Part shown: piece after piece, positions 27,901 to 42,900 of the stretch
Layout: each line of letters starts with the position of its first letter
Position numbering within the stretch: position 1 is the first letter of the stretch
Assembly (NCBI GenBank): GCA_018380885.1
Contig: JAGZSY010000039.1
Coordinates: 1-49,868, forward strand
Length of the DNA stretch: 49,868 nt
Reading direction: 5' to 3'
Source of the DNA: Enterocloster asparagiformis
Lineage (GTDB): Bacteria; Bacillota; Clostridia; Lachnospirales; Lachnospiraceae
Translations under genes and position numbers: made by a program
The notes under the pieces: generated by a model
What the model saw: the letters and a program-made list of their open reading frames with translations, nothing else
The model's database searches: none
What the model was told of the DNA's origin: nothing

Positions 27901-30900
27901 TCCTCAATGTCCACCACGTTCCCCTGGCCGTCCGCGCTCTGTTCCCTGCCCCGGACCATGTCTCCGATGAGCGTCCGGTCCTTGATGCGGCCGTCCGGCC
28001 CCGTGCTGTCAAGGCGCGTATCGTCAAAGGTGTGATAGCATTGGCTGTAGCAGCCGTTCCAGCTGCAATATTTTCCGTCCATGTAGTAGCCGCTGTACTC
28101 CTGGCCCACGCTGAACGGATTGCCCATCAGCTTCATGGACAGGCCGTTGTCCTCCTCCACGCCTCTGTCGTCGGTCAGGAACCGGAAGCCCTGCACCAGG
28201 CTGGTCGCAAAGCTGCGGGTCTGCTGCCAGCGCCTCAGCATGATGTTGGAATCCGAAGCTCCCTTTTGCGCCCAGGCGGCTTCCTGGCTCACTCCGGCCA
28301 GATTGACCTGATCCTGCGGCATCTCCACCGCCATCACCTTGACGCGGATATCCAGACTCTGATTCCAGTCCAGCCGCGGCGCGTTCAGCACTTCCAGCGC
28401 GTCCGCGTGGGTTCTCGGCTCTGTCAGCGGATTATAGTCAAGTCCGGCCGCGTTTTGCGCCACCGGCAGAACGCGCACCATGTAGCGGCGTGCCTCCTCG
28501 ATGTAGCTTACGGATACCTCATAGCGGTTCTTGACCACGCTGGTTCCACCAGCGACCTCCACGTTGGCCTGGCCATTCTGGAGCGTGCTCACCCCGCGCA
28601 CCGTCAGATCAAAGTCCGCCGGTGCATTGGTCCATGCAGCTCTCTCGTCGTCCGGAACGCTGGGCCCGGGCCACGGCTTGCCCTGCTCATCCACCGGCAC
28701 AATTCCCTCCGGCAGCAGTGCGGACAGCACGGGCAGCGGGTACTTCGCCCCTTCCTTCACCTCCACAGGCCCGGAATCCTTGCCCGTAATCCATCCTCCG
28801 CCGAGATCGTCAAAGGACGGAGCGGCCTGATAATATTGCGTGTTGTTGTAGCCCTCAAACGGCCTGATAAAGGTCATCACTTCCCCCGTAGCCGGGTCCT
28901 GGTAATGCACGTCGCCGGTTCCGGTGGTATTGCTGTAAACTGTGCGGCCCGCGGCGATATTTTTCATCACCGCCTGATTTTCCGCAAACAGACTGATCTT
29001 AAAGGCCTCTTCCATATTTTGGTAAAATTCGTCCAGCTTTTTCTGTTCCTCAATGGGCTGGCCCTGCTGCTCGGACGCCTCGTCCGCCACCTCGCTCCAA
29101 TGGCGCACCACCGGCACGAGAAGCCTGGCCTGGCTGCCGCTGACGGCCGCGTAGGCCGCATCCCTGCCGCTCCCGTCCGCGCCGCTGTAGTCCGTAACCG
29201 CCTCAGGAAGCTTTCCGTCCCTGGACGAATAGATGGCGCAGAACAGATTTCGCCCGCTGTCAAAGGCTGTAAACGCCGGGAACATCCAGAAATTGCTGGT
29301 AGTAGTTCCCCAATAGCTGGACTGGTACCGGTAAACGCCGTTCATACCGTAAATCTGCTGGTAATTGTTGCGGTCCAGCCACCCTGTCACGGCACCGCCG
29401 TAACCGTTGGTGGTATTCGGGTACGAGCCGTTTTGGCGCACCGTCAGGTCGCCGCTGCGGCAGGACTCGTCGTAAATCTGGCAGTAATCGGAATCCGGCT
29501 GCATTTGGCCGTCCCTCACATAAATCCCGTCGTCCCACGGCTCGGTGTAAACCATGTCGTAGAACCGCTCGCTGTCGGGCTGCGCGTAGACAACCGACTT
29601 CAAGTCCACCGTGATCTGGTAGCCCTTCTCCTCCTCCGTCAAATTCTCCGTGATGTTGCGGCCCCACCAGCCGTTTAGGGGCTGTTTCACCGTAATCCTC
29701 ACCACCCAGGGCAGGTTCTCCCTGCCGTAGGTTTCAAGGGTACTTCCATAATAGTCGTCCGCCAGCACCGGGTCCGCCGCCGTCCTGGCCGCCGGATAAT
29801 AGTCCGTGCCCACGGTATCCCACGGGCGCTGTATCACCTCCGCCTCCACGTATTTGCCGTCGATGGCCAACGGGGTCAGATAACCGCTCCCCATAGCCGG
29901 GGCGCCGCCGTAGAACGCCTCCAGATCCGGCGTGCCGTCCTCCTTCAGATTGGGCATCACGCCCAGGGGCAGCACATAGGTGAATGTCACGCCGTCCAGC
30001 GCCCAGTCGCCGTAGTTGATGGCGCTGATGCGGGACGTGTACTCGTCGCCGTACTGGATTCCCGGGGTGTAGACTCTGAGGTTGGGATCCATATAATAGG
30101 TGGAGAGCCCCTGTACGCTTCCCATAAAGCCGGCCGGCACCCTTGAATCGTACTGGTCATAGCTGCCGTTTATATCGCCGGCATAGTAACGGTCCGTCAC
30201 AAACCGGGTCGCGGTGTACAGCCAGGGCATCCGCAGATGGAGAGAATCCTCCGTCCACAGGATGTTCTCTTTCAGTCCCACGCCGTCCAGCGTTTCCGCC
30301 ACAGGCTTCCATTCCTCCGTGAGCCCCTGTTCATCCCAGTGCATGCTGTTCTCCACGCCCTTGTTCAGATACTCCCCGGACGCCGGGTCAACGCCGTAAG
30401 GCGCCACCAGGCCGTAGGTGCGGTTCTTCGCCAGCATATTGTACCAGTCGCGCTCGCAGGTCAGTTCCGTCACCCGGTCCGGCTGTCCGCCGTCCGGCAG
30501 CGCTTCCACCACCACCGTCTGACGGTTGCTGCTGTCCAAATCCCCGTCAAAGAACCTGCCGTTGTCTCCGGAATCCACAGCCCATATGTTGCTGACCCCT
30601 GAGCCCGGAATCACAGTCTCGCTCTGATCCAGGAATTCGTACCGCTGCTGTCTGGTGTCGTCCGGGTAAAGCCGGTCGCTTCCGTCGGCGTTCTTCACGG
30701 TCTCATAAACCGTCGTCCCGTTTTTCACCACCGGCGTCAGGGCCGCCTTGCGTCCGGCCCGTCTGCCGGTAAAGCCCACGTCGTGGAGCAGATTGCTCAT
30801 ATCCATCAGCTTGTCGCCGGTCTGGTTCACAGCCGGCACAAAGGCGTTAAGCCCATGGGAATAAAGGTTATGATTCGTACCGTGGCTGTACTCGCCAAAC

Positions 30901-33900
30901 CGCGGCATGTACGCCACTCTCCCGTTGGTCCTGGGATCGTCGGACTGGTAGCTGGTCACCGGCAGCCCCTCCCGCCTGGCGGTGGTCCGGTAGACGATCT
31001 CAATCTTTTCTCCCGGCGCCAGGGCGGAACGAAGCTTCTCATCTTTAAAGGTATAGGTATAAACAAAGTACCGCGTATCCGCCGCCTTAGTCCTGGCGGG
31101 GTCTGTGTCCACAGGCGAAATCTCAGCGTCCACCTTGTTAAGCAGGGTCCTGTCGTAGGCCTGCATACCGCCGATATCCCCGGCCGTCATAGCGTAGACC
31201 GTAACCACAGGCGGCTGATAGTCCGTTCCCATGGTCTTTAAGGTTCCGTCCGCATTCCACCAGAGTATCTGAATCGGCCCGTTGTCCCAGTCGCTGATGG
31301 TGACCTCCCTGACCGTTTCATCCACAGCGGACTCGCCTCCGGCCGGAAGCATCCGCGGGTCGATCTCCACAAACTGCGCCGGCACCTTGTCGATGATTAC
31401 CGGCTGATAGACCTCTCCGGTTCCCAGCACGTCGTCCTTTGTGGCCGGGCCCGGCGCTGCGCCGGCTGGGTTGTCGGTGTCCTCCTCCCAGTGATAGGGA
31501 TTGTCCCCCTGCTCCTCTCCGTCGTACTTTATGCGCAGCACGCCTGAGGAGTCGCGCTCCAGCGGCTGCCTGGCCGCCCTGCCGATGTTCTCCGCCGTGA
31601 TCCGGCTCCAGAGCTCCTGGCCCGGGCGGTAACCGTCCATGGGCGTGGCGTTGGAGTCCGTGGCCTTCGCGGCCGACTCATAGGTTTCCGCGCTCAGGCT
31701 CATTTGGGCCATCCGACGGAGCACCGGATAGGTCACGGAGGTTCCGATTCCATACCGGTAGGTGTTCTTCTCAATATCCGTGGACTGGTCGTCCGCGGTG
31801 GAGGTGCTGGCGATGCCGTTCTGGTCCTTGAACTCCTGTTCCATGTCGCCGGCCGTCTTGTCCTCGTTCCCCTCGGTGATTTCTCCCGGCTTGGGCGTGG
31901 TATAGTTGTCGGCCATAGAGCTGTCGCGGTACCATTCCTGGGTCACCTGCACCGTATAGTTGTAGCTGTAGTCCTTCTGCGCCTGGGAGGGTTTGATGTC
32001 CGCCCAGCGGCTGATTCCGTAGAGCCGGATGGCGGGCAGCGTCAGATAATCGTCCGTCTCATCGGCCTTTTGGCTGTCCGAACCGGCCAGGGCCGCGTAC
32101 TCCAGCCTGAGCCTGACCACGTCCCGCGGGTCCACCAGCTGATAGGTGTGATCGCTCTCCCGATAGTAGGACCACCCGTCCGGGTTGTACCGTTCCCGCT
32201 TGGGATATACCTTGCGGTAGCCGTTTCTGGCCCACCGGTCCGCGTTGGGATGGGCTGGGTCGTAGGGCACGTTGAGCCCGTTTAACCCTGCCAGCAGTTC
32301 CCCGTCCTCGTCCACATCGCCGCGCAGCTGCACGTACATGGTCGCCATCATATTCCGTTCACCGCTGTAGCTGGTCTGGTTATAGGACAGCTCCTCCTCA
32401 TCCGGCAGTCGGTTCAAATAGAAGCCCTGCAGCGCTCTGAGGTCGCCCATCTCGCCGGAGCTGTAAGCGTTGCCGGTTATAAAGTCCACGGTCAGATCCA
32501 TATAGGCCAGATCCTTGTGCACCTCATTGCGGATCATGCCCTCGCTGTCCTTTCTTGCGGCCTGGGGCTCGCCGATGGTCAGCACCGCTTCACCGCTGTC
32601 CACATGGTCCTCCATGGACACCTCCACATCCGGCGGCAGCTGTTCCGTGTAAATATGCATTCCGCCGGACAGCACCTGGGCGTGGACGCCGTTCACCATG
32701 GTCTCGGTATCCCACTTGTAGGCGTCCCCTGCTCCTGCCATAACCCGTTTGTAGGTCACGGTGTCCCGGCTGCCGATGGTCTCCTGCCTGGCTTCATCCG
32801 CACCCAGATAGGCTGCGGAACCGGCCGTGGTGTGCAGGGCACCGGCCTCGTAGCTGTTTCCGTCCGGATCCTTCAGCGTAATATAGTTGTAAACCTGCTC
32901 CTGGTTAAAGCTTCCGGCCTGGCTCTGGGGATTGGCGCTGGTAAAGTAGAACGGCTCGTAGCCGTGCGCCTCCAGTCCGCCCACAGCAACAAGGGATTCT
33001 GCGATAAAATTGCCTTTCCGGTTTCCGTCTCCGTTGTTGTCCGGGTCTTCCACCTCCAAAACGACCAGCAGGCGGATTCCCTTGTTCACAGGTATGTCAC
33101 CGTCGATCTTCCAGACGATGCTTCTCACCACGTTCTCGGCCTCCGGGGCAGCGCTTCTGGCAGACCTGAAGAAGCGCGCGAAAATGTTCGGCTTCTCCAT
33201 CTCCATGCCGCTGTATAAATCTTTTAGCTCCTGATCGGCCGGCACGCTGTAATAGACTCCGTCGGCAATGGGCTGACGCGGATCGTACGCCTCGATATCT
33301 TCCAGCAGAATCGGCTTATATCCGCTGACTCCGCCCTCCGCCTTGTCCGCGGCCAGAGGCTGCGCAGCGATAGCCGCGTTGTCTCCGTCCACGATGGGAT
33401 TACCATCCGCGTCCAGTATCTCCTTGCCGTTTTCATCCAGGTAATGTCCGTTGGCATCCACCCGTTTGCCTTCGCCCAGCGGGTAGTTGGCCGGCATGTA
33501 AGACCATCTGGCGATTCTGGTCCCTTCCGGCGCCTCAAATCGCAGCACAGGATTGTTCCAGGTGATGCTCTCGCGCATCTCACCGCTCTCCGTTGGATAC
33601 TCGTCCTTATCATTGACCGCGGTCACGTAATAGGAGATGCGGTCGCCCGGCACCAGATGCTCCATGTCCGCCAAATCGCGGGGCGGATTGGTCGTGCCGT
33701 CGGGGTCCGCCTTGTTAAAGTCGTTGCCGTTATAGTTCATTCCCAGCGGACGGTTGTCAAAAGCGTCGCCGTTCTCAGGCCTCGGCGTCAGGTCCGGGAC
33801 GTTGATCACCTGTCCCGCGTTGGACGCGGTGGCCAGATTGTTTTTGTAGGGCAGCCGGTTGACTGCCAGATTGATCTTGGCCGCACGGTTCACAAATCTC

Positions 33901-36900
33901 AGCTTTTTGTAGTTGTCGATATCCCAGAACCGGTTGCCGTCCACCGCGCTGTTCACGCCCGCCATGTGCAGGCGCAGATCGATGCGGTTGGTGATAACCT
34001 TGGACAGCACCAGGGGGTCGGTGTCCACGGTTGGCCGGCTGTTCAAATCCCACGCCTTCTCCTGGGCGGAGTTATGGGACTCGCCCTCCGCGTATTTGCG
34101 GTCGGCAAATATTCCCTCAAACAGGAGCTCGGCCGGTTCCTCCGTAAACTGATCCGATGCCGGCTGCCCCTCCGGAACGCTCTCCCGGACGCCCGTCAGC
34201 GTGGCGTTGCCCTCCTCGTTGGGCCCAAAGAAACGCATCATGTTCTGGTGATAGTCGATACGCCAGGGCGTGCGCACCTTTAGGCTATAGTCAAAGGCCA
34301 GCAGATTGTGCTGGAGGAAATAACCGCCGTCCGCAGTGTCAAGCCGCACCGGCTCCAGCACGCCGTCCAGGAACATGGCTTCGATGTCCACGCAGTAATA
34401 CCGCGCCTGGTCGATGTCGTCCGTAGCCGTTCCATCGGCTTTCTCATAGGTCATGTACCTGGCTACCAAAGGATTGCCGATGCCGTCCAGCAGGCCGTCG
34501 GCCTCGATCAGGTCGTCCAGCATCTCCTTTTTCATGTCAAATACATTGGTGTTATCGTAATCCGACCCAAAAACAGCGGGGTCGCTGCGCGTCAGCGCAG
34601 ATGATTTCTGGTCCGCGTCCTTTGCGGTGTAGAGCTTGAACCGGGATACCCCAAATCGGTTCTCACCCAGCACATCCAATTCATCCGAATCCAGGTCCGT
34701 CTGGGCTCCCCGGGCTGTCTTGCTGATAAACTGCACCGGAATCCACAGTTTCCCTGTGCGCAGGCCTTCCGGCAGCACATCCTGGTAATCCAGCTCCCGG
34801 AAATAGACGCCGGTGAGGTCCAGATTCTCAATCTCTCTGCCGCTGTCCGCCTTCTCCCTCTGCTGCTTTGTCCCATTGACCGCCCAGATGCGATATTTCA
34901 CTTTGTTGGGCTCCTTGTTGTCGGAGTCGTAGTCGTAGACATCCTGCAGGGGCTGGGCCGTGTTCGCATCCACCGCGTCGTCCGCCGTAGTGTTGGCCAG
35001 CGCCGTGTTGATCTCCACTCCTGAAGGCTTTGCCGGGGTATTCGTTCCCTGCCCTGCGCTCACCGTCTCCGCGTTGGAGCTGCCGTCCGGCGAGATGTTG
35101 GCCGCGTACCAGATCGCCAGGTTTGCCTGTTTTACCTCGGTCAGAGAGCTCTCCGGAATTCCGAAGGTGGCCGATTTATCTTTAACCTCGCCCTCGTCAA
35201 TCCTGCTGTCCGCTAAAAAGCCGTCCAACAGGCCCTTGGTCTGCATGTAGCCGATCTCTCCCGTGCTGTAATTGGACTGTCTATTGTCGTACTGATCCCT
35301 GCTGTAATTCCCGTAGCCATCCTTCGGCTTGCGCTGCGCCAGATTGGAGGTCCAGATACCGATGCCGAAGGGATCGTATGTACTGGATTCCAGCAGATCG
35401 CACACGTTGCCCATGAGATAGAAATCCGGGTTGGTATCGTTAGTCTGCTTCGGGTCCGGCGTCACGCCGGTGTACTCGTCGGTCATATCGCCGTTGCCGG
35501 GAAGATTCACCACGGTAACCGCAATTTCAGCGGGATACTCATTCTTTTTCAGCTCCACCACGTTGTCAAACGCGCTCCACTGCTGCATCTGGTCGTTGAG
35601 CGGATCGCCCGGCTGATGCGGGCTTGTGGGATCCAGGGAGGAGAGCTCCCCGTCGGAATGTCCGTCCGTTAAATTGTCGTTCCCCAGCAGGCTGTCCGCC
35701 GTATTGGGCGCGTACCGGAACAGAACGCGGCCGTCCAGCTCTGCGGGAAGGCCGTTTCGGTATTCCGCCAGCATTTCGCCGTAGGGCACTTCCACCGTCC
35801 TGGTTCCCTTGATCACCGGTTTGCCGTCCACAAATTCCGTGTCGCCGTCTTTGTCCTGAGCGTACTCGTTGATGGTCACCTTCACGCTCATCAGGTTGGG
35901 CCTTATACTGTCGTCAATCTCCACATAGCGCGAGAAAAAGCCCTTGTAGAAGCCGTCCTTGCGGCCGATTAACGGCAAAACGTCCGTCAGCTGCGCGTAA
36001 TCCACATGGGTAAAGCGGTTGTTCCACTCGGAATACAGGTAGTCATAAATATAGTATCCGCTGTACATTCCGGTGCTGATCCACGTGCGCGGCGTGCTTT
36101 TTTCCGTGCTGGAGTCAACCTGCTGGTTGATTCCGATGCCAAAGGCCCTGAGTTGGCCGTAATAGGGTATTCCTAACATCTGGGGGCCTGCGATACCGGG
36201 AATTAAAAATGAAAATCCGTCCGTAGGCTGGTCGTACTGTATATTACCTCCCGCCGCGGCGAAGGCCTTGCCGTCCGCCGTCATGCCCAGACCCTTCTGC
36301 TGCTGCACATTGCTGGGCAGCACCCTGATCAGCGTCTCGTCCTCCAGGTGTCCCGCATGCCACTCGCTGTAGTCGTGGTTGCCGGAATACATCGCGTCTG
36401 TATATACATAGTGCCAGTTCCGGTAGGACCAGGTGCTCTTGGTCCCCCGGTCGCTGCGGTTCACCACAGTTACATTGTCGCCCTTCTCAGTGCCGGCATT
36501 ATCGTCGCTGACCGCTGATTTCTGCACGCGGATGCGGCTGACCTTGTCCTCCTGACGCACCTTGCCCGCATACCGCGGGTCTCTGGACAGGTTTTTCCCG
36601 CCGCCGTCGTTATCGTCAATGTTAAACTGGCTGCCCAGCTCCAGGCGCACGCCCACCTTGGCCGTCTGATTCTCCGCCTTGTCACCCATCTGGTTTTCCG
36701 TGCGGATGACGCGCCCTGCGATCTCCAGGGAATGGCGGGTATTCTGGTTGGGAATCTGGTAAACGCGGTTGTAGGGTTCTTGCTGGATTTCGGGATTGTA
36801 AGCCTCCTCATACCAGCTCCCCTCGTCGGCGTTGATCACCTCCCACAGATTTTCCGCAGTTCCACCGGCCGCCTGAGCATTGACGGACATGTTGAGCACA

Positions 36901-39900
36901 ACCTTTTGGATGCCGCCGGTTTCCATCACCTGCGCCGGCGTCTTATAGTAGCGATGCGCCTCTGAGGCTGATCCCACCAGATCCCTGGCGTTATATTTTT
37001 CCGGCATCTGGGCGTTCTCCCACAGTGTGCCGTCCCCGTCCGGATTGGTCCGGTCAGGGTCTGCCAACAGGTTGATTCTCCACCACTCATCCATGCTCTC
37101 CCCGCTCAACAGGTCGCCGGAAGTCATGTTTGCATTGACCGCGTTATCCCGCCAGGTCGTCACCGCGTACGGCTCTCCCTTCACCGGATAAACGGTGACG
37201 GAGTTCACAAACGGGCGCAGCTTGGGACGCAGCTTAATAAAGTACGCGTCAAACGCTTCCGCCGGCAGCGTCACCACCATCTCCACGTTGGCAGCCGCGT
37301 TATAGTCCTGCGAAACCGTACCGTTTTCGTACAGGCCGTAGCCGCTCTTATATTTGGCCGTGCCCGCCGCCGAGATTCCCAACTGCCGGAAATCCACGGT
37401 GTAGCTTGCCAGGGACTTGTAGCCCACGGTCAGCCAGTTGTTGTCCATATAACTCGGATGGTATGCCCACCTATAGCTGTCCCTGTTTTGATAATTTCCC
37501 GTGGTCTCATCCGTAAAACGCCAGTCCCCGGCGTCGGCCTCCGAGCCCACCAGGTGATCCCGGAACACCGCGCTGATGGTCGTGTCAAAATACATCTGCG
37601 GCGTCCTGATATAGGTTTCGTCTAAGTCGTTGCGGCGGTGATCCATGGAAGCCACTTCCTCGAAGTTATTGCCCGCCGTATCCTGAGTGCCGTCGGCTTT
37701 CTTCGGCAGCATTTCATAAGCAGCCTTCCACTGTTCGTAGGTGTGGCCGTACAGGTAGGCGTCGAAGGAGCCCTGGTTTTTCGTGATATTGGCCTCAGTG
37801 ATCTCCTGCACGTTCTTGATCTCCGTATCGCTGATGCCCACGAACACAATCGTCTCCGCTTTGCCCTCGGTCTGGTCCGTGACAACCTCACGGGAGACGT
37901 CCCAGTTGGCCGCGTCGGCGCTGTAGTCGGGGTTGCGCATGGGCAGGAAATCGGACCCCTCCACCAGCACCTGGCTGACGGTGGGCATACCGGCCCTGGC
38001 GATCAGCATGGTCCTGGGGATCACCAGATCGCCTTCGTAAGTTTTATACAGGCCCTTTGCGAGGGAGGCCACCATATCATAGCTTGTGTCGTGATCCTCC
38101 AGGCCAAGCAGCCCGAAATCCTCCATCAAATTGTCCGACCGGTCATACAGCTTCACGGTAAATTGCGCGTTGGCGTTGACCGTTTCCGGTAGCGCTTTAT
38201 CCTCCGTGGAGGGTTTCAGCTTCTCATAGGGATTTCGGTCGCCGGACGGCTGGGGCAGGGGTTGGGTATAGCCCACCCGCTCCAGCACCAGTTTCCTTGC
38301 GTTTTCCTCGTCCACGATTGTGATGCGGTCGATCACCGCCTGGTTGAACAGCTCGGCGCGCACGATCATATCCATGGTGTGGAAGCCGCGGTTTCTCTCA
38401 GAAGCCGCAACCTTATCGTCCCACACATTTCCCGTATTCAGGCCCGGCGTCATCTCAAAGCGGAAGTTCTCCATGCGGGAGATGCTGTCGTTGGTCAGGC
38501 CGAACACCGACAGATATTCACGGGCGTAGGGCACCACGTTCCACTCCGTGTCTCCGTCCACCGAGGTGGTGACCGCGGACCCGTCGTTGCGATAGCCTCC
38601 TGTGCCGTTTGAGGGCGCAAAATCCCTGTAATTGTAGGTGCCCAGATTCTTTTGGTTCAGCTGCTGTCGGTTGTAATACTGGCTCTCAGCGGAAACCTTG
38701 GGCAGCGGCTCCTTCACGTCAAAGGCCGCCCAGTCCAGGGCATCCTTTTTGTCCTTGGACTCCACCTTGGTGTCCGTGCCGGACACGTAATCGATAAAGG
38801 AGGACTTAGCCATAAGCTGGTTGCCGTAGTAGGTCACGGTCTTGCCGTCCGGGTCGGTGAACTCGTTAAAGGGGTTCTTCACATTGTCCTGCTGATAATT
38901 GCGCAGGTAGGTGGACACATCGCCGTAGCGGTTGACTTCACCGCGCAGCTCCACGATTCCGCGCCGGTCCTCATGGCTCTTTTCATCCTTAATCACATTG
39001 CCCTCAAAGGTGTCGAATACAATCTCCACCTTGCCCGGGTATTTGATGCAGCGCTCGTCGTCCCCTTCCTGATACCAGATGCTGTAGGGAATCTCCACAC
39101 CCTTGCCGTTTTTCCGCTCTTCCAGCAGGTTCTTAAGCTCCTCATCCCGGATCGTGTAGCAGAGCGGCTCCTCTGTCTCGGCATCCACGGCCAGTCGGTC
39201 GTACACGCGAATCTCAAAAATCGCCGTCACGCCGTCGTCGTAAACCGGCTGCCAGCCCGCGCCCTCCGGATCCGCCGGAACTTCCGGATCGTTCTTGTCA
39301 TGGTACTCTCCTGTGAGATCGCTGTAGCCTGTCAGCTCACCGTTTCCGATCAGCTTTTTGTCCAGATAGATATCCGTCATCTGGAAGCCTCTTCTGCGCT
39401 CCTCCTGCTCTCCGGTAACCGGCTCATCGTCGTACAGAGGCAGCTCCACCGCCAGAACAGGCTGAGACATACCGCTCTCACAGCTGTTGCCCAGATAGAA
39501 TCTGTACGCAGTCCCGTCCTTGTACTCGTAGGAGATCGGCAGCAGCTTTTCCTCGCCGTCGTAAGCCGCGGCGGGGGTGTTCTCCTTGACCGCAAAGGAC
39601 TCCAGGGTGGGCTCGGAGGGATCAATGTGCAGGATACCGTAGCTGCCCGCGGTCCTGGTGAGGATGTTGCCGTACTCGCTGTCGCTCTCGTAGGTGTTGA
39701 CCCAGACCGCCTTTAGCTTCAAATCCTGAACCGGCTTCAACTCGTCCAGGTCTCCGCTTCCGTCCAGCTCGTAGATATATCCGGTAGGCGTGCCCTTGAC
39801 CAGCAGCATGCTCTCATTGCTCTTCACCAGGTCCGTGGTGTTGTAGACGGCCGTATCCTCCCTGTAGCTGGTGTAGCTTCCGATGGCCACCGCAATGTCC

Positions 39901-42900
39901 TTGGGATGCTCTAAGGGACAGTCCTTGGTATTCCAAAGGCTCTTTGTCACGGACAGCATGTAGGTGCTGCCCTGTTTTTTTATGATCTCCGATGCCTTCA
40001 CCGGGTCCCGCCCGATCTCGAGGCCGTCGCGGCCCACGTAGACGATATTGTAGTAAGCGTCGTCCAGCTTGTCTAACTCCGGATAGATGTAGCCGCCCCC
40101 GGCGTCCTTTTGCAGCTCAAGCAGAACCTTGGCGGGACTGCCGGGCTCTATGTTCTCGTCGTATTTATTTTCATCGTCCACCTTCAGAGGCGGATACTCC
40201 GCCAGGGTCACGGATTCCAGGTAAACCTTGTTGTCCCGGGTGATGTTGGGGATAAACTTCTCGTCGGACACAATGGAGGTAGTCTCAAAACCATTGATGT
40301 ACTGTTTCCCCTGGGCGTTCACCGGCCCAGACGTGATCGGTACCTCAAACCGTAGAATCCCCTGATAGATACGGCTGGCGCCGGTATTGCCCAGCTTTAC
40401 GCCGTACCAGGAGGTCTTGCCGCCGATGCTGGCGTTTAAACGCCCCTGATTGTCGCCGTATTTGAGCTTGCCGTTGGTATCCATACCGTAGGGACGCACT
40501 TCCAGCGTGGGAATGGCCTTCATCGGTTCAAAGGAGGTGCTTCCCTGGTAAGCCGCATCCTGAGCCGCAACCGCTTCCTTCACGCCGCTCTGCACATTCC
40601 ACTGGTAGGCTTCTCCCGTCTTAAACACGGAATTTCCTTTGGATTGCCCGGTCACCAGATCGCCCGACGTAGAGCCGGCCGATGCGCCCCAGGAATTCTG
40701 GGTATCCTCCGCGCTGGCCTGGGTGTCGTTAAAGGAGGTGGGTTTTCCATAGATGCGCAGCCAGTTCTGCTTGCTCACCTCGTGGACCACACCCGTGGGG
40801 CTGGCCTGGGCGTTGGAGAGCACCTGGCCGTCATAGGGGTAGCGGGCGGATTGGTCGGTATCGCTGACCACAATGTGATCGTTTCCGTCATAGTTGTCAA
40901 AGGCTATCTTGACCGAACCCACGACAGCGTCGGCTTTCAGGTCGTAAGCGCCGTCCCCGCCCACGGTGATCGTGAAATCCTCTGCGCTCACCGAGCTTCC
41001 ACCTCCGGTGGTCTGGTTCCCGCCGTCCGGCCTTTCACGGCCGTCAAACATGGCCTTCACCTCATCCGCCCCGTAAGTGCGGATCACGGACTTCTGGTCC
41101 TTATCGTAGATGGTGATCACCGGATTTTGGCCGTACTTTAACAAGTCCCTGTCGATGACAATCTTTGTCACCAGGAACCCTTTTCCCTTCTCGTAATTTG
41201 CATAGATCGGCACATCGGCCCTGAACTCCGCCGACGGGATATCCGAATAGCTTCTGTCCGAAAGGCCGTTGTCCGCACCTGAGTAAGAACGGATCAGCTG
41301 GTTTCCAAAGGTAAACAGATAGCTGTGCTGATACCGGTCGTACTCAGGAAGCTTGAACAGGTCGCCCAAAGGCGCCTGGGCCTTCAGCGGATTCTGGGGC
41401 AGCGAGCTGTACCACCGGTTAGCATCGATGGACTTGGCCGTGTACTGGTTGTTTGCCGGCAGCTTTTTGTTTTGCAGCGCCTCATCGTCAAAAATGGACT
41501 GTAAAAACGCGTAGGGATGGGGCTTCTGCACGCTGATATAGGCGGACTTGGCGTCAGTCCGGAGCGGCTGGTCCGTGGGCCTGCCGCTCACACCGTCGCC
41601 AAACTGCTCAAAGTTATACCGTTCCGGCCGGAAGAAATCCGCCCGGCTCTCCAGCGTGGGGTCCTCCGCGTACACGTTGGTGGTGCCGCTGACCCGCACC
41701 TGCACCGCGTTGCTGATGTTGCCTGTATTGGCATCGATGTCGGCAAAGCGGAGGCGGATATAGCGGATGCCCTCTAAGCTTCCGTTGATCTTCTTTAACT
41801 GCTCCATGGGCGCCACAAAATCGCCCGCGTCGGTAAGCCAGCTCTCTATGGGGTTTAAATTCTGCACGCCGCCCAGCACCACGGAATCAGCTGCGGCCAG
41901 CCCGTCATGTACGCCCAGGTTCTGAGGATTGGAAAGCCCGCCGAACTCGATGCTGTAAATCCCGCCCATCTTGGCGATCTGGTCCTTCCCGATGGTCAGC
42001 CCGTCAAACACAAAGCCCTTCACCGGGTCGTGCCCATCAGCGGCCTCCTTCACCACCGGCAGCTCGATAAACAGCGTGCCCTCGGTCAGCACGCGGTAAC
42101 CGCCGGACGGATTCTGCATGCGGTCCTGCTGGTACATGTCATTGCGGCTGCCTGCCGAGCACTGTGAACATCCGGGCAGGTAGGAGCCGTCCTCCATTCT
42201 TACGGAGCTCGGCTCCTGCCCGGCGCCCACATAGTACACATATTCCTTTTCGTGGCCGTTGTACGGCACATAGACCGTCCCCGCCAGCTGATCGTATCCC
42301 ATCAGCGCGCGCTGGGAGCGGTTCTCGTCGTACGCCTTCTCCTGGTATGCCTCATAGCTTGCCGCCGCGGACAGCCAGGGGGCCGAGGAATCGTTAACCT
42401 TCAGAATATGCTGGTCCCGGTCCTCCGCATAGTATTCGTCCGCCGGGCGCAGGTTGGCCGGCTTGTCCTCGCGGTTGTGCACCGCCTCCAGCCGCTTGTC
42501 CGCTGTGTGGAAGCTGGCTTTAAAACGGTAGGCGATTCCATAGGTGGCCTTTCCGTCCAAATCCACGTAAAATTCATTGTCCTCCACCGTGCCGGCAAAG
42601 CGCTCAAATTCTACCGTAAACTTTCCGGCCAGCACCAGGCCGCCGCTCTCCCACACGTCCCGCGAAACCACAAAGCTGCCGTTGCTCTCGGCGATATCGT
42701 CGCCCGCGACCGTTACGCTGGCGCTGCTTCCATCCTGTCTCCAGCCCTCGATGGTGACCTGCACAATCTTCCCGGAGCGCTTCTCATCCTTGGGAATCCT
42801 CAGCTCCGAGGCGACAAATCCCTCCGGCCGGTTCAACAGCACGTGGTTCACGCTGGCATCGTTGGCGTCACCCGTGGCATCCGACGTGCCGTCGTTTAAA

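Noticed and set aside
27171..29678. Long plus-strand open frame of 835 codons inside the giant gene
   Set aside because: Its His/Val/Arg/Leu-rich translation is typical of the antisense of a GC-rich acidic gene. It has no recognisable domain and lies wholly within the minus-strand frame, which has clear domain structure.
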